A DNA stretch of 64,000 bases from Pyrocephalus nanus (taxonomy: Eukaryota; Chordata; Aves; Passeriformes; Tyrannidae), in the NCBI GenBank assembly GCA_038380795.1, contig CM076280.1, forward strand, positions 9,783,501 through 9,847,500, read 5' to 3'. Under the pieces are notes generated by a model. That model was given only the letters and a program-made list of their open reading frames with translations, searched no databases and was not told the origin of the DNA. This document shows positions 23,973 through 36,700 of the stretch, piece by piece. The position numbers and the translations under genes were made by a program. Every line of letters starts with the position of its first letter. Positions within the stretch are counted from its first letter, which is position 1.

Positions 23973-26900
23973 GGCAGGAGAAGAAATCCACCTGCAGCAT
24001 CCAGTGCTGGAGCGTCACGGCGTGACCCTGCAGGGCCACCATGCAGCAGCCACCACAGCCTGTCCCGGCGGGAGCGGCGGCTCCTCCTCCCGCTGGCATC
24101 GCCCGGAACATGTACTGGAGGAACAGCCCCCTCGGCAAACGGGCCAACGCTGCAGCTGCCCCGGTGCAGCCCGTGACAGACCCCTTTGCCTTCGGCAGAC
24201 AGACCCCCCAGGGCCCCCCCTTGGATAACCCATCCAAGGGGCTGTTCTCGCAGATGGCCCTTGTGCATCCGTCGCCCTCGCGTGCGGGGGACAATCCCCA
24301 CGGACCACACACGTCTTTACCGGCTCCTGTGTCTCAGCCAGGAATAAGTCCCAGTACGTTTTCTAACGTTCCAGTTCCTTCTCCGTCCCCGGGGTACGTT
24401 ATAAATAGTGCTGTGGAAGCGCATCCCGGCGCAGATCCCGGACTCCGTGGGCCTGCGGTGCCGCTGCATTATAACCCAGGAGCAGCAGTTGAAAATTCCT
24501 TCAGTGTGCATCCTGGAGCGGTGTCTGCATCGAACAAACCTGCAGGCAGACAGGATGTTGGCAGAGATCCAAGTGACGTTCCTTCAGGATCCAGCACGGC
24601 AATGCTCTTCGCCCCGCTGCCCCCGCCGCCTGTGCCCCAGTGGAGGCCTGGCCAAGGGAGCCTGCAGTCTCCAGTTCGGAATTTCGTGCCCTACCCCGAG
24701 CCGTCTTCTCAGATTGACAGTCAGAACATTTCTCAACCTTCTGGCAGCGTTTCTCACCCTCCTCCACACACAAACGTACTGCAGGGTCCTGGACACCAAG
24801 GTATTCCACAAAATACCGTGCAAGCGCCTTTATCTGCTGGCTGTGAAAAGAATGGGAGAAATGGCTCTGCAAATAGTCATCACATGAACAGCATCCAGCC
24901 TGGAAGTGTGTTCAGGCAGAACACAGAAATGGCTAACCCTTGGTTAAATCAACCTTACCAGGAACAGTTTTACCCACAGCCACCCTTGCAGGACTCCAGT
25001 TTTGTCCCTCCCACAGCTCAGGAAAACAACCACCCCAAAAACCAGTCTCCAGCTATATCTGAAACATCAAATAGATCTGTTCCCACTGATCGAGATTCAG
25101 GAACTCTCTCCATGTTTTTCAAAGGGGATGAGACAGAAAATGAAGAAATACTTTCATCTGAAAAAAATTACGTGGTGGAGAAAACAGAGTTTGATGCTTG
25201 TCAGCCAAATTCGGCAGCCCTGTATCACCAGCCGGTGCATCCTCAGCAGGTGGCAACTAATGTTCTCTCTCAGGCCCAGGCTGGTGCAGGTGCAGCCAGT
25301 GAGATGGTACAGAAAGGAATGGATGTCCAGTACTTCCCAAAAATTGTGAGTCATCAGGAGGCACAGGCTGCTAAGCACTCTCTGTTTGGTGGCGATGACA
25401 AGGCTCACGTGGGTGACACGGCTGCTGGGTCCCAGTACGAAAACGTGGAGAACCTGGAGTGCATCCAGAACCAAGAAGTGCTGCCCAGTGAACCACAGAA
25501 CATCAGCGCTTCATCCCCTGCTGCTGGTCCTGATCCGTACAGGTACGGATCCTTCCCAGGTCAGATGCTTCCAAAGAACGCCGTTGTGAGCCACGCTGAA
25601 GGAGGACCAAACTTGGAGGCACCTGATTCGTTACCTCACCCTGTCCGACCAGACAGTGTATCTTCCAACTACAGCAGCATGAGCCACAGGAGCACTTCCA
25701 GCTCGGCACGGCCTCCGGAGCAAGTCGGTACGTTCATCCAGCAGGAAAGTGGGAAGCCTGATGAGGAATCCTCTGCCAGCTTCTTCAAACAGATTGACTC
25801 CTCTCCTCTGGGAGGGGACTCAGGTGAGCTAAACCTGAGCAAGAACTACCACGGGAATCTATCCCAGCCTCCAACTCCCAGCCCTCCGAAGCCCACGGGA
25901 GTCTTTCAGACGAGTGCAAATAGTTCCTTTGAGCCCGTGAGGTCCCATGGGGTTGGTATAAAACCCGCAGAGATCGACCAAGCGAAGATGGTGGTGGAAC
26001 TGAGAGAGAGCCACTCAAACCAGAAGAATATCAAGAAGAGCACAGCTGTGCCAGCTGCGTCCCCAGGCAACCTTGAACAGCCACCGGATAACCTGGAAAC
26101 CATTTTCATGCCTCAGGGCCATCCACTGCCTCTTGCAGGCTCTGGTGAAGCTGGGAATGTGTTGCACTCTGGGCCTGCTGTGGAAAACATGCAATCAGTG
26201 TCTGAGAGACGGTCCTCAACAAGAGCTCAGGGAGCAGTTAAGAAGTGTGATAGCCCAGCAACAACTTTGTGGGCTCATAATGAGTTACCCAATTTTGGGG
26301 GAAATGTGCTTCTGGCTCCTGCTGCCCCTGCGGTGTATGTACCTGCCAAACAGACTGTAGAAGTCATCCAGCCACCAGAAGAAGGCCTGTCTAATCAGCA
26401 GCCATGTAAACCAGGGACTATTGCTGTGCAGCATTCCCAGGATGGAAATATAACTTTTGAAAATCTTGAGAATCCTCCCAAAATGGGAGAAGAGGAGGCA
26501 CTTCAGTCTCAGGCAAGTTCTGGTTATGCAAGTTTGTTGTCTTCTCCACCTACAGAGTCTTTGCAGAATCAGCCTATCCTGATTGCTCAGCCTAATCAAA
26601 GCTATAACTTGGCTCAGCCAATTAATTTTTCTATTTCTCTATCTAATCAGCTAAGCAACAGTGAAAACAATCAGCCAATGAAGGACTCTGGAGTTGGGGA
26701 CAAGCCTGCAATGGGTCCCCAAACTTCACATGCTGGTGGGGAAAACATGGCATTACCTGTGATGCAAGTTGGATCTCTATTAGTTAATGCAATTCCAAAT
26801 GCTAATCTGTTAAAACATAATTTATTACAAAGCCCTGTTAATTCCTCTGATCCTGCCTCTAATCAGCCTGCAAACTTGCTTATGAAAACTGCTCTTAATT

Positions 26901-27763
26901 TGGCTCCAGAAGGGCAAAAGAATGTTAATGTGGAAGGTTTTGTTCCTGAATTTGCTAGCAAGCCAGGGTCTAACTCATCTGTTCCTCCTGGGACAAATCT
27001 TCCCAGTGGAAGTGCAAGTGCTCTGGTGCCCCCTGTTAATTCCATGGGACAGGGTAATAATTCTGCAAACCACTCCAATTGCAAAGAAGAAGCTGCCGGA
27101 GTGCTCGACTTCACGGTGTCACGGACGTCGGAGAAGAGCGGCCCAAGTAATTCCGTCCAGGTGCACAATCAGCCTGGTGGTCCAGCACAACAGGCAGCTG
27201 GTGTTGCTGCTCAGGTGCGTCCCGAGGTGCCTGACAAACAACATTTCTATCAACAGGTGACAAAAGATGTGCAGCGTCAGGCTGTGCCAGACAGAGCTGC
27301 ACAGGGAGCGTTGCCACCCCAACCACAAATGCAAGCGGCTCAAACGCAGCAACCGACATCTGGGCAGGCCACAGCTCCTCCAGACTCCCAGGTTTCCACA
27401 GGGACTAAAGCCGTGCAGCAGGGGGAGAACCAGGGGCTGGGTAACTATCCTCAGCCTGGGGGTCCCCAGGAGGCAGGCTCAGCCCAGCCAAGGTACGACC
27501 AGACAAGTCCTGGGAAGCAGCCGGGGTCGGAACAGCCGCCGGGCGCTCCAGCAGCCCCCTCTGCCACCTCCGCTCAGTCAGGCACACCCAGCGTGCAGCA
27601 GGACCCGCAGCGCCCATCCCTGCCTCAGACTCCTCAGGATGCCTTTGGTCCCCCCCAGAACCCTTACTACTACTACAGACACCCTTATGATGCTTATCAG
27701 CCTCCGTATCCGCCGCCTTATCCTCCTGCAGACCCCAGGACAGCAGCTCATCTTTACTACATG
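23973..27763 (+). CDS. SEC16A: SEC16A exon 2: 3.7-kb exon, start codon and disordered N-terminus
   Basis: The acceptor is probably GCCTCAGCAG at 23963-23972, leaving 68 nt of 5'UTR before the ATG at 24041. The exon encodes residues 1-1241 in one piece and ends at the donor CATG|GTAAAT. The protein is rich in Pro, Ser, Gln and Asn and has no folded domain that I recognise. It carries conserved islands ([49 protein letters not shown]) and ends in a Tyr-rich stretch ([23 protein letters not shown]). The N-terminal region is the part known to target mammalian SEC16A to exit sites. Confidence 0.95.
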
Positions 27764-30700
27764 GTAAATTTTTATTTCCCCCTTCCACCCTCTTCAATAT
27801 GTGTTATTGATGTTCATCTTTCAATGAGGACTTTGTATGTCATGATAAACATTCGGTAGAGCATTCTCACGAGGTGCAGGGAAAATCCAGATGGCAGTAA
27901 CAAAACTTACATTGCAAAGATTACAGAAACTAAAGTAGTTGCTGATACCAGTTCCAGTTGGCACAGGTGTGTCAGTTCGTAGCAATTTGTTTGGTTCTTT
28001 GGAAAAAGTTGGCAGTTTTAACTTTAACCTTTCTTGGGAGATGTGCAGGCTCTTCCCTTGGATGTGCCTCTCTTTTCCAGGAGGACAGCTACGGGCAGTA
28101 CGACCCCCGCTACCAACACTACGACAGCACCAGCGCTGCTGACATGGAGTCCGGGAGCTACCGCTATCCCGAGCCTGAGCGTCCCAGTTCCAGAGCCAGC
28201 CACTGCTCTGACAGACCCTCCTCTAGGTATGCAGTTCCTGAACTGAGTAAAGATCTGGGATACCCCAGAGCAGGGAGTGTGGTGATTGCTGATGGAGTTT
28301 TATAGCACGAGGCACAGTGAGGAATTCAAACCCTCCTTGTGTGCTACCACAGGAACAGGCAGCATCAAGTGCCAGGTCTGAAAGGGATACAATTCCCCAG
28401 CCCTTCGGTTGCTGAAGCATCCTTGCTGCTTTCCTTCAGTTCCCTGGGGGTTGGAGGTGTTTCTGCCAGGCAGGAAGTCACTGCCATGGCCTCAGTGCTG
28501 AGGTTTGTGCTGTGAAAGAGCAGTGCAGGCCATGGGTTTGCTAATCAATACTCATTTATTTTCTGGCTTACACTTAAGCAGTGGCCCCTCATGCTGTTAA
28601 TAAATGTCACTTTTGCACACTGGTGTGGGGTTTACCTTGGAAGGACTGTGGTTAAGTGTGGCCTAATGATCCAAGGTGTTTGAGGTGTCCAGAAGAGAGA
28701 GTGTGGTGAGTCAGGTGACAGCATCCTGGTGCTGTGTCAGGTTATTTGTCTGAGAATTCCCTCACCTGTGATAATCTCTAGTAGCAGTTCCTGGTGTGTT
28801 CTCTTCATGTGTACTGTTTTTAGAAGAGGTTGAGGTTCCTGTACGTGGCATTGACAGATCAAAGCCCGTTACCAGGAGCTTTGTCAGTTGTGTGGCTGCC
28901 AGTGCAGTCAGATGTGGGCTCTGGGGTGTCTGCAGGGCACCAGAGCTCTGTGTGGAACCTGCCCTTGATGTGCCAGGCTTGATGATACAGCTTTGTAAAC
29001 TGTTTGGGGAAGGGACTGAGGTTCCTCTGAAGGAGACTGGGAAGACTTGGTTGGGTGGATAAACCTGACCTGATAAGATCAGACCTCCTCCTCTGCAGAG
29101 CAAGTGCTGTGTTAGCACCTTCCCACACTCCTGGGAGGAGCATCCCTTGACTTGCTTGGCCACTTTGGAGTTGGCACTCTCAGTTGTAGGATCAGTTGTA
29201 GAGGATCATGAAAGTTCCCATCATCCCACACTGGCATTAAATATCTTTACTTTGATGTGTTGGTTTAGTCGGGTTCTTTTGCTTGTGCTGTTTGGGCAAT
29301 CACCATTCTGACATGGGCTCTGTAAATGAGTATTTTCTTCACTGCAAGAAGTGTAACAAAGCACTGTTAAAGTTGGAGGAGCTGTTATTTCATTAATTGT
29401 TAATTTATGGACTTCTCTGTTGAGACACTTCAAAGGATGCTAATTATAGCAGTAGTTTTTGTGATTAATTGTCTGTAAGTAATTAAACTTATCACCAAAG
29501 CCACATAGTAAGGGCTGTCAGCTTTTCATGACACACAGCAGTTTAGTGACATACTGGTTTGTAAAGTCTTAATTTTATGATTCCTTGATTTCCTGGAAAT
29601 GCATTATTTTAAATATGAAACTCCCTAATCAGTGGTGACATACAGCTCTTCCTATCTCCTGCTGACTTCAGAAGATATTAAAGGAGTAATAATAACTTTT
29701 TACACTTGTGTGCTTTCTTTCAGGCAAGGGTATCCAGAAGACTATTATGGAAAAGGTGGATGGACTGATTATTATTCAGGCTATTACTCAAACTCATATT
29801 ATTATGGAGGTAAGTTGTCAAAATGAAATCCTAATTTCTTTCTGTAGAAAACTGAAGGTTTAACCAATAATTTATTGGGAAGAGGAACTTTAAGCTCAGA
29901 GCATTTCTTTTTCTTTTCCAAAGATCCAAGTCACTGGGACCCATCAGCTTATGCCCCCAGGTACAGGGGTTATGACCAGAGGTACTGGTATGGTGCTGAA
30001 CACAACCCTTACCAGAAGAGGGAAGCGTATCCGTATGGCAGCAGGTTTGTCCACTCAATCCATGTCCTCTCAATGCTCTTTCCACACCTGGGGCAGTACA
30101 GGGCTGAGTGGAGGTGGAGAATCTGATCCTGGTTTTTCTTCAGGGTTGAGACCTCCCATGGTCAAATGTGCCACCAGAAAATCAGGTTCTGACAGTACAT
30201 ATTAAGGCAAAGGCTGAGGTTCTGCTTGTGCACTGATAGAAATATTAGTTTATTTTCTGAAGATCCATGTCAAAGCCTTCAGAATTTATGAACTGAGATG
30301 GTGGTTGTATCAGGCATCAGAATTTCAGAGTATCAGGCAGATTTATAAGTAAAATTCCCTCAACGTTCTCTGTGACAAACTATTAAAATGCAGTGTTACA
30401 CATTTGACAGAGATGTGTTGTTAGTCCTTTCTGTAACTTTTAACAGGTCATGGAGGAAAAACAGCTGAGCTGTCACATCACTCTAAAGAAAGGATTTAAG
30501 GCAGCAGAACTTGTTTTCAGACCTGTTGAACATTCTGTGGGTTTTTAGAACAGACTCTGAGTATGATGCTGTTCTTGATCCGGAATATTCCGGCACAGTT
30601 GTCCCGTCAGCCCCTCCCCTCGGGAGTAATGGGTGTCTATGTTCACTTTTGGTTGGTTCTCCAGGAATGACCGCTACGAGGACAACTGGAGGTACGACCC

Positions 30701-33700
30701 CCGTTTCACCGGGAGCTTCGACGACGACTCGGAGCCCCACCGGGATCCCTACGGGGACGACTTCGAGCGGCGCAGCGTGCACAGCGAACATTCCGGGCAC
30801 AGCCTGCGCAGCTCCCGCAGCGTCCACAGCCGCCAGAGCAGCTTCAGCTCCCGCTCCCAGCAAGTGAGTTCCAGCTGGACTCAGAGTTCCAGCACCGAGC
30901 GTTGCTTCAGCGGAGTTTTTGGGGCGGGTGAAACATCGGGATGTGTGTTTTATTCTCTAAGCTAAGGCTGCTTTGGAATGTAGTTTTGAACTTTAACCAG
31001 AATCGCACGCACACGCTCAGAGAAATGGGAAATTTCCTCCACCGAGTCCATTTGCTGTTTGTGAGATCTTTGCCTTCCCTGTGCTTGGCTGTAGTGGGCA
31101 ATGTGCCTGGCTTTGTGTCATGTTTTTCTCATCAAAAGCATGAAATTGTTACTGAACTTGGGAGCTGTTAAAGCACTAACTTCGTATTTGTATGATGCTG
31201 TTTTGACCAAATCTAACTGATTACTCATCTACTTATGCCACGAGAACATGTACCTGAAAACCTCAGAGAATATTTGGATAGTTTTTGAGGTACAATCTTT
31301 GCCAGTGGAATGGGTCATTTTACTCATAGTCTCATGTGTTGGTTCATCATGTTTCTTGGAAATTTATGTGGTTTTCCAGTCTGAACTCTGATTCATTTAG
31401 TAATACTGGAAGTAGTATAGTATTGGAGATCACTGAGACATTAATCTTTAGGCACCTGATGTCATTTAGGCATTTGTCAGGTTTAATCAGTTGAGATTTT
31501 CTGTCTCTATAGCAGAGGTGAACACTGATTCTGACCCATAGTTGTCAATAACACAACTATATGTTGTGTTATCTATAATGTTACTTTTGACACAAGCACA
31601 CAGAAATTCTCATGAGAGAACTGAACACACTTAGATGTGAACAGATCAAATGGTGGTAAAAGCAATAAGGGAGAACACTGAGATATCTTAATTATTTTCC
31701 ATAGCCTGTTGCTACAGGGTGGCTTCCTCCAAGATAGTGGTGCAGTAAGCCTGGTTTACAAACAGAATCAAAGCTTTCAGGGGGGATGCTCACAGTTTAC
31801 AGTCCTGCTTGCTCTGTGTAACTCCTGCTCTCTAACACTCACTAATGTGCTCTGTTTAGAGCCAGCTCTATAGGAGCAATCACGATCTAACGGCCAATGC
31901 CTATGAAACCACTGCCCAGGCAGTGTCCCTGCACACAGATTACCCCTATGGAGGATATGATGCCAGCTTTGATGGACAGCAGCCTTTTGCAGATTATGGC
32001 TACCCGGCTGAAGGTGGATGGGCAGCTGTGGAACAAGGTATGGGCACGCTGGGGAGGGGGGAGGGGAGGAGCTGTGCCTGGAAGGGTCTCTGCCAGTAGC
32101 ACTTGGCACTGCTGGGGGTATTTGTAGGGTAGGAGATGCCTTGAGATGCCTTTCCTGCATTCAGTGAGCCTGTTAACTGGATAAAACACTGTTTTACAAT
32201 GTATGTTCACACAAAGTAGGGGATAACTTGCTGCTGAAACCTGGGACTAGCACAGATCAGGAGTTCTAGACAGTGGTTGCTCTAAATACTGCAAACCTCC
32301 ATTAGATAGATTTTTAAGTACGGTGGTTGTACTTCATTTGGGAATGATAGAAGTTTAACCTAAACTTCAGATTTTTTTCCATAGTTTTTCCTTACTCTTT
32401 TATGTAGAACAAAGCACTTTGGAAGAGCTTTCACAAAATATGTTGATGTGTATTACTGGCTCTTTGAGGTCACAGTAATGTGTCTGATACAAACAATCAA
32501 ATTCCCTGCATTGAAAAAAATAAGTGGATTTTAAAGCTCTATAGTTTTGTTCTAGTTGTTGCAAATCTTCAGATTTGGGACTATGGAATTATTTAGCTGT
32601 TTGGGACTATAATGGAACTGATTAATTGTTGCTTATAAAGTTTAGCCAGATTGAATGGCAGGGTGTTTTCCACTAATACTGCAGGATTATTGAATTGGAT
32701 AAACACATCAGCAAGTTTACTTAGTGGCAAGACAGGTTACCTGTTCTTACTTTATCTTTCCTTCCCATTTCAGCACCTTTAAGACCCTCAACGCCTGAGA
32801 AATTTTCAGTGCCTCATATCTGTGCCAGGTTTGGGCCTGGGGGCTTCTTGATAAAAGCTCTGCCAAACCTGCCTTCTGAGGGCCAGCCAGCTCTGGTTGA
32901 GATTCACAGCATGGAGGTAAAGTTTGAAAGGGGAAAAAAGACAGAGGGGTGGAATGCAGGTGTTTATTTTGGAAGGGAAAGAGGGAACTTCACTTTTATG
33001 TGTGGTTTTTTGCATGTATCTTTGTTTGGGTTGTAATCATAAGTAAAAAGTAGCTTTAAAAGTTGTTTTTCTTTGAGAGATGATTTAGTCATGATCAGAT
33101 CATCCAGCTCTTTACAGTTTTGTTCAGGATGATGTACAGAATAACTTCCATGTAAAATACATTTCATTATTTGTTAGCCTTGTGCAGGTTGCAAGTCACC
33201 CTTGATTACACCTGGGGTTATGTTCAGGTCTGGGGGCTTTGTTGTTAAAAAGCAAAATTCATATTTTAAGAATTTCTTCTGGATTATATTTGTGTTTTAG
33301 ACCATGTTACAACATTCTCCAGAGCAAGAAGAGATGAGAGCGTTTCCTGGTCCTCTTGCTAAGTATGTTCTTACAATTTTCAGAAATAACTTTCATGCAT
33401 TCAGAATTAATTTCTTCACTGAACATTTCACTGCCTGTAAATTACAGGATTTAAGCTTAATTAAAATATTTGTGGCTTTTTATCTTCTTAAATAACACAT
33501 GGGCTTTAAATATATTCCTTATACTAATCACAGTAATGACCTGAATGTTTACATTTGTCTCATTACAAGCTTTTTTAATTTATTTTTTCTTTTTTTTTTT
33601 TTTTTCAGGGATGAGACCCATAAAGTGGATGTTATTAATTTTGCACAAAGTAAAGCTTCACAGTGCTTTAAGAATGAAAATCTCATCGACAAAGAATCTG

Positions 33701-36700
33701 CAAGTCTGCTTTGGGACTTCATTGTACTGCTGTGCAGGCAGAATGGGGTATGTCTCACTGCTTGGGTTTTTATCTGCCCTAAAGTATTTTATACACAAAT
33801 AGTATTTGTGTAAAACTCTATAATATGTGTATAGTGGCTTCTCTGGGAATAGTTCATGCAGGCAAACAGGGGACTTGGCCTCAAGTGCTCATTCACATAT
33901 TGTTGCTGAAGTAACAAATAAAATAAGGCAAACAGATTTGTTGATTTTTGTTTTCTCTGTACACTCCCAGACTGTTGTGGGAACAGACCTGGCTGAACTT
34001 TTGCTCCGAGATCATAAAACAGTGTGGCTTCCTGGGAAATCCCCTAATGAGGCAAATCTGATTGATTTCACTAATGAGGCTCTGGAACAAGTGGAAGAGG
34101 AATCTGGTGAAGCCCAGCTCTCCTTTCTCACTGATAATCTTCTAACCACAGTTGACAGTTTTGAGAAAGAGACTGAGAGATTCAGGGAGTTGCTGCTTTA
34201 TGGCCGCAAGAAGGTGAGTGCTTGTGGTGTTCCTAACACTGCATGTGTCCTGTTCTGTTTGATTGTTTTCACATAGGCATCAGTTCAAATAATTTTTGCA
34301 GCTTGTAGTGCTTGTTTTATTTCATGGCACTGCACTGCCCTGATACAGCAAAATGTTATGCCCTACTGTCTATAATCTAAACCAAAATCACAGTCATGTG
34401 TCAGCTTTTATTTAAACAAACATGTTTTAATTTGATTGCAAAGCACTGCAAAACAGCCATTGCTTGTCTGAGCAATATTTTAAGCTATTACCAGGAAACT
34501 AATATTTGTATTTCTTAGGATGCTCTGGAGTCTGCCATGAAGCATGGTTTGTGGGGGCATGCTCTGCTCCTTGCCAGCAAAATGGACAGCAGGACACATG
34601 CAAGAGTGATGACCAGGTACTGCTTTGCTTGTTGATTAGTAGGATTTGACTGCCTGTCTTGCTAATGAGATAAAGACTTGGGGCTCAGAAATCCTAACGT
34701 CAAAATCATGAGTTCTCCTTAGTAGTTCATGCAAGAATTATGCTTTCATTTTACCTGTGTGTTCGTTTGTCATCTGTCACTTTTTATTCTGGGGCCTTCT
34801 GGCTGTAAACTTAACACCTGACAAGTTACTCTCTGCCACTCCTTCCATTTAATGGGTGTTTTATCACTGTCATCTGTGGCCTTGCTTGACAAGGTGCTGT
34901 TAGTCAGGCTTGGAAAAAACTGGGCCAAACCCAACTGTCAGCTTTGTTAAACCACATAACTCTGTGGTGCCTTCACCCTCCATGTCTAAAAGAAGTAGAG
35001 ATGTGTTTGTGCATGATCTGTCTGTAGACAGAAAAACTGCTTTCAGCTTCCTGGGCTTGTGGAATCGTGTACAAAGTCTCATAATCTGGCTTGGGGAGAA
35101 TCCTGAGGTTTTCCTACCTTGGACTGACTGATGTTGGAGTTGACAGATCCAGTTCACTGGTGATGTTTTCAACATTATCCACTGGGCAAATGCTTATTCA
35201 GTGTGTTGTTTTCAAACAGCACTTCCTCCTCCCCAGCTAAGCTGGATTAATTGCCACTGGGAGTCGAAGTTCATTTTAACTGCTTACCCCGTGTTTGTGT
35301 TTTGTTTTTCTCTGCAACGTCTCTGTAGATTTGCCAACAGCCTCCCAATTAATGACCCTCTGCAGACTGTTTACCAGCTCATGTCTGGAAGGATGCCAGC
35401 TGCATCCACGGTAAGATTCGAGTGGGAGCTGCAGTGAGCAGTGTAGTTCCCAGCAGAAGTCTTTCCATGTGCTTTCCTAGAATGTCAGATAAGTTCTTCT
35501 GGTCCTTTTTAGGCTGAAGCACTTACCCATGCAGAGCTCCAGTCACTGATTTGACTAAGTAATTCTTCTAATTTTAGTGCTGTGGAGATGAGAAATGGGG
35601 AGACTGGAGGCCTCATCTAGCAATGGTGTTATCCAACTTGACCAATAATGTGGACTTGGAATCCAGGACCATTGCTACCATGGGAGACACTCTTGGTAAC
35701 TCTTGGGGAATAAACAGGGTGATGACTGAAGGAAAAGCTTTCTGAAAGATTTGATTACTCAGCTTTATTTTTTTTTTTTTTGAACACAAGTGATTGCTGT
35801 ATAAAATATAAAATGGAACAGTTTTTTGTGGCCTTGTCTCTATTGTGAAGGTGTTTGATGCAAAGCCAAACAATACAGGACACTGAGTTACAAAGTGCCA
35901 CTGAAATATCCTGAGTTCTCTCATTTATTTCTCTGCAGCTTCTAAAGGCCTGCTGGATGCTGCTCATTTTTGTTACCTTATGGCCCAAGTTGGGTTTGGA
36001 GTTTACACAAGGAAGACAACAAAGCTTGTCCTAATTGGATCAAATCACAGGTTTGGCTTTCCTCTTTTTTTTTTTTTTTTTTTTAACACAACTCTTTAGA
36101 TGCAAAAATGAAAGTTTGAGAGACTGACTTGCACTGCTCCCCTTATGCTCACTAGGAGCAACTCAAAATTGTTTGATGCCCTGTCCTTTCTCGAAGAGAA
36201 TTTGATGATATTGTGTGTCAACAGAGTGATGTTTGTGACTTTATTTCTGATTGACAGATCCATGTTTATTGTCAGCATTTATAAACTCTTAATACTTCCC
36301 CTCTCCTGTTCCCAAACAGTTTACCATTTTTAAAGTTTGCTACCAATGAAGCCATTCAAAGAACAGAAGCCTATGAATATGCACAGTCACTAGGAAGTCA
36401 GCCTGGCTGCTTGCCCAATTTCCAGGTGAAGAGCTGTTTCTCTTTTGGTTTGGGTTTTGTTTTGGCAGATTTCACACAAGGTTTGAGTCTCTCATGTGCT
36501 GTATTCAGCACAGCAAATATTTAATTCATAGCATAGTGCCCTATACCTGCTTTCCTGTTGTCACTTAAATTTCCTTGTCACTTTCTTCATCTCTACGTCC
36601 TGAACTTCTGAATTTTAAATTTTGTTATTGCAGTTTTGTATTCCAGAGGAAAAATCCAGCAGCACTTGTTGGCACTAGCTGTAGATAAATTGATAACTTC

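Noticed and set aside
27764..27859. Continuation of the SEC16A frame past exon 2
   Set aside because: The sequence after CATG|GTAAAT is intron-like and ends at a stop. The next exon at 28081 joins in phase and matches the orthologue.
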